Origin: Plastoroseomonas hellenica
Lineage (GTDB): Bacteria; Pseudomonadota; Alphaproteobacteria; Acetobacterales; Acetobacteraceae
NCBI RefSeq assembly: GCF_018129085.1
Contig: NZ_JAAGBB010000001.1
Location: forward strand, 186,001-250,000
Direction: 5' to 3'
Length of the DNA stretch: 64,000 bases
Shown here: positions 62,824-64,000 of the stretch, in pieces
Layout: every line of letters begins with the position of its first letter
Numbering within the stretch: position 1 is the first letter of the stretch
Notes under the pieces: generated by a model
Databases searched by the model: none
What the model was told of the DNA's origin: nothing
Seen by the model: only the letters and a program-made list of their open reading frames with translations
Program-made: the position numbers and the translations under genes

Positions 62824-62951
62824 ACCGGCCAGCCTTTCGGCTGACTCGGTATGAGAGTCCTTGTTTGGCGCGCGGCCGCCCCACCAACCCCGCGCGCGAT
62901 ACCGCCGAGCTTCATCGCCAGCAGCTCAGCATTGAAGCTCGGCGGTATCAT
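62820..62951 (-). CDS. Possible 43-codon gene between sctT and sctU
   Basis: An open frame whose ATG (62951-62949) overlaps the sctT stop as ATGA and whose TGA (62822-62820) overlaps the sctU ATG as ATGA. It would code a 43-residue basic protein starting MIPPSFNAELLAMKLGGIAR and ending QPKGWPV. Coupling at both ends matches the style of this genome, and it fills the only sizeable gap in an otherwise tight operon. Against it: GC at third positions is about 70 percent (30 of 43), lower than in its neighbours, rare codons (ATA, AGG) occur, no family is recognised, and the same bases form an inverted repeat and a hairpin. Either a small unrecognised sct gene or a structured spacer. Confidence 0.4.
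   Translation of the reverse strand: MIPPSFNAELLAMKLGGIARGVGGAAARQTRTLIPSQPKGWPV
62821..62853 (-). promoter_or_regulatory. Hairpin enclosing the sctU start codon
   Basis: In the sctU mRNA leader, CATACCG (62853-62847) pairs with CGGTATG (62827-62821), which contains the ATG itself. Inside, CAGCC (62843-62839) pairs with GGCTG (62834-62830), closed by the GNRA tetraloop GAAA; the two stems are separated by a small internal loop (AGU/GC). The AAGG that could serve as ribosome site is also in the structure. Such a fold could limit SctU translation unless ribosomes arrive from upstream or temperature melts it. Confidence 0.5.
62898..62949. repeat. 17-base perfect inverted repeat
   Basis: GATACCGCCGAGCTTCA (62898-62914) and its exact complement (62933-62949) flank an 18-base loop, directly after the sctT stop. 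A perfect 17-bp stem in the transcript could stop RNases, attenuate transcription into sctU, or be a protein-binding or mobile-element target. No T run follows. Confidence 0.6.
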
Positions 62952-63754
62952 GGCGCAAAGGGCCTGAGCAGCGCCGCGCCGCCGCCGAGCGGCACGATCA
63001 GGTCGCGGAGATATCCCGCCAGGAACAGCGCGTAGACCGGCATCGCGAGCACGAAGACGATGCCCTTCACCGCCATCGCGAGGTCGAAGACATTGAGCGC
63101 CGGCGCGAAGCGGCCGATCAGTGCCAGCGAGAATTCCGCCAGCAGCAGTGCGACCAGTACCGGCCCCGCAATCACCAGCCCGAGGCGCAGCATGCGGTCG
63201 AGCAGGCCGATGGCGTGCAGCCCCGCCTCCGCCGAGAGCCGCGGCAGCGGATCGAGCGCCGGCCAGATCCGCCAGGATTCCCAGGCCGCGTCCAGCAGCA
63301 GCCGGAGGCCGCCGCCGGTGAAGAAGATCACCGCCAGCGACAGCACCAGCAGCGTGCCCATGATCCCGGCCTCCCCGGCCTGGGACGGGTCAGGGATGGT
63401 CGCCGCCTCGCTGCCGCGCTGCTGGTCGATCAGCTCGCCCGCCGTCTCCGCCGCCCAGAAGGGCACCGCGAGGATGGTGCCGATCAGCAGCCCGACCATC
63501 GCTTCCTTCGCCAGCAGGAAGGTCAGTGCGGCGCCGCCGATCGCCGGCGCCGCTTCGATCGCCGGACGCAGCATCGGCACTGCCGGCAACGCGAGTGCCA
63601 GCGCGGCGCCGCCCCGCAGCAGCCCGGTCAGGCCGAGCCGCGTGAAGACCGGGGAGACGGCGATGATGCCGAACATCCTGGCCGCCGCCATGGCCCAGGC
63701 GAGCAGCGGCCCCATTGCCTCCCGCATCAGATCGAGGAAGCTGGTGCCGGCCAT
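62948..63754 (-). CDS. sctT: Type III secretion export-apparatus protein SctT
   Basis: A 268-residue polytopic membrane protein of the SctT/FliR family. AAETAGELIDQQRGSEAATI, the FFTGGGLRLLLDAAWESWRIWP segment and AEFSLALIGRFAPALNVFDL are typical of SctT (YscT/HrcT); the rotund SYxLWP-like text is not seen in FliR. It forms part of the export gate in the inner membrane with SctR and SctS. It starts 6 bases after the sctS stop. Confidence 0.9.
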   Translation of the reverse strand: MAGTSFLDLMREAMGPLLAWAMAAARMFGIIAVSPVFTRLGLTGLLRGGAALALALPAVPMLRPAIEAAPAIGGAALTFLLAKEAMVGLLIGTILAVPFWAAETAGELIDQQRGSEAATIPDPSQAGEAGIMGTLLVLSLAVIFFTGGGLRLLLDAAWESWRIWPALDPLPRLSAEAGLHAIGLLDRMLRLGLVIAGPVLVALLLAEFSLALIGRFAPALNVFDLAMAVKGIVFVLAMPVYALFLAGYLRDLIVPLGGGAALLRPFAP

Positions 63755-63760
63755 GGCGCG

Positions 63761-64000
63761 CTACCGGGACAAGGTCGGAAAATCGGTCATCACCCGCTCC
63801 GCCTGCCGCAGCAGCGGGCCGGCCAGCAGGGGCCCTGCGATGACGATGGTGAGCAGCACGGCGATCAGCTTCGCGGTCTGCGGCAGCGACTGGTCCTGGA
63901 TCTGGGTCACCGCCTGCAGCAGCCCGACGACCAGCCCGACCGCCGCCGCGACGCCGAGCACCGGCAGCGAGAGCCAGAGCACCAGCGTCAATGTCTGCTG
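63761..64000 (-). CDS. sctS: Type III secretion export-apparatus protein SctS (5' end missing)
   Basis: The frame is open to the last base of the window, so the first residues of this roughly 85-residue protein are cut off; 79 codons remain. Two hydrophobic helices flank the hallmark loop LLQAVTQIQDQSLPQTAKLI, characteristic of SctS/FliQ, and the tail is AERVMTDFPTLSR. Four to seven SctS copies form part of the export gate. The gene order sctS-sctT-sctU is the standard one; sctR, sctQ and others are expected beyond the right edge. Confidence 0.88.
   Translation of the reverse strand, partial: QQTLTLVLWLSLPVLGVAAAVGLVVGLLQAVTQIQDQSLPQTAKLIAVLLTIVIAGPLLAGPLLRQAERVMTDFPTLSR

Noticed and set aside
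61771-64000. Flagellar reading of the right end (flhB, fliR, fliQ)
   Set aside because: RGETPVP in the SctU domain, the SctT text AGELIDQQRGS and the nearby SLT and effector-like genes fit a non-flagellar system better; no other flagellar gene is present. A flagellar origin cannot be fully excluded without the genes beyond the edge.

Overview
The window is about 64 kb of GC-rich DNA, densely packed with protein genes. No rRNA, tRNA, insertion sequence, CRISPR array or replication origin was seen, and no stretch over 300 bases lacks a gene. Strong GC bias at third codon positions, a TctC/Bug-type solute receptor, amino-acid ABC importers, PQQ glucose-dehydrogenase chemistry, beta-ketoadipate genes and a GlgE/TreS trehalose operon suggest an environmental alphaproteobacterium, probably Rhodospirillales/Acetobacteraceae. 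This placement is inferred from gene content; no marker gene is present.

Left part (1-12.2 kb): the 3' end of an ABC exporter; a leftward three-gene operon coding a class I-like cyclic-nucleotide phosphodiesterase, a membrane class III adenylate/guanylate cyclase and a patatin lipase; a leftward operon in which a collapsed CoA-transferase locus (start of scoA joined to end of scoB) precedes a MaoC-phosphotransacetylase fusion and acetate kinase; a phosphate-uptake pair (PstS plus Na/Pi cotransporter); and a CYTH-domain triphosphatase.

Catabolic middle (12.3-34.5 kb): a rightward set with Bug receptor, RraA-like aldolase, D-2-hydroxyacid dehydrogenase and PRISE-type reductase; a long leftward set with FAD oxidoreductase, amino-acid ABC importer (receptor and two permeases, no ATPase), ArgH-like lyase, branched-chain-type receptor, cyclase-family hydrolase and MmgE/PrpD protein, with a divergent LysR regulator; then an FAD monooxygenase, membrane PQQ glucose/quinate-type dehydrogenase, haem peroxidase, DUF1810 protein, cupin, and the beta-ketoadipate genes pcaB and pcaC.

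Trehalose/alpha-glucan operon (34.7-51.8 kb, leftward): glgE, treS-maltokinase, glgB, glgX, treZ, malQ, treY. Six of these seven genes overlap the next by 4 bases or lie within 4 bases of it. Together they could convert trehalose to maltose, maltose-1-phosphate and branched glucan, then debranch and cleave it back to trehalose without glgA or glgC. GlgE carries an extra N-terminal GH13-like copy that has lost its catalytic residues.

Right end (52-64 kb): a non-flagellar type III secretion locus. Export-apparatus genes sctS (cut by the window end), sctT and sctU run leftward, followed by a 1270-residue protein whose N-terminal unit is repeated five times. Facing them is a rightward group: sigma-like protein, lytic transglycosylase, secreted protein, a 1070-residue SH3/LysM protein with a putative C-terminal enzyme domain, and a small SmpA-like protein. 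SctU has QPDG where the family has the self-cleaving NPTH motif, and between sctT and sctU lies a possible 43-codon gene overlapping both neighbours, a 17-base inverted repeat and a hairpin over the sctU start. This end is the best candidate for an undescribed system.
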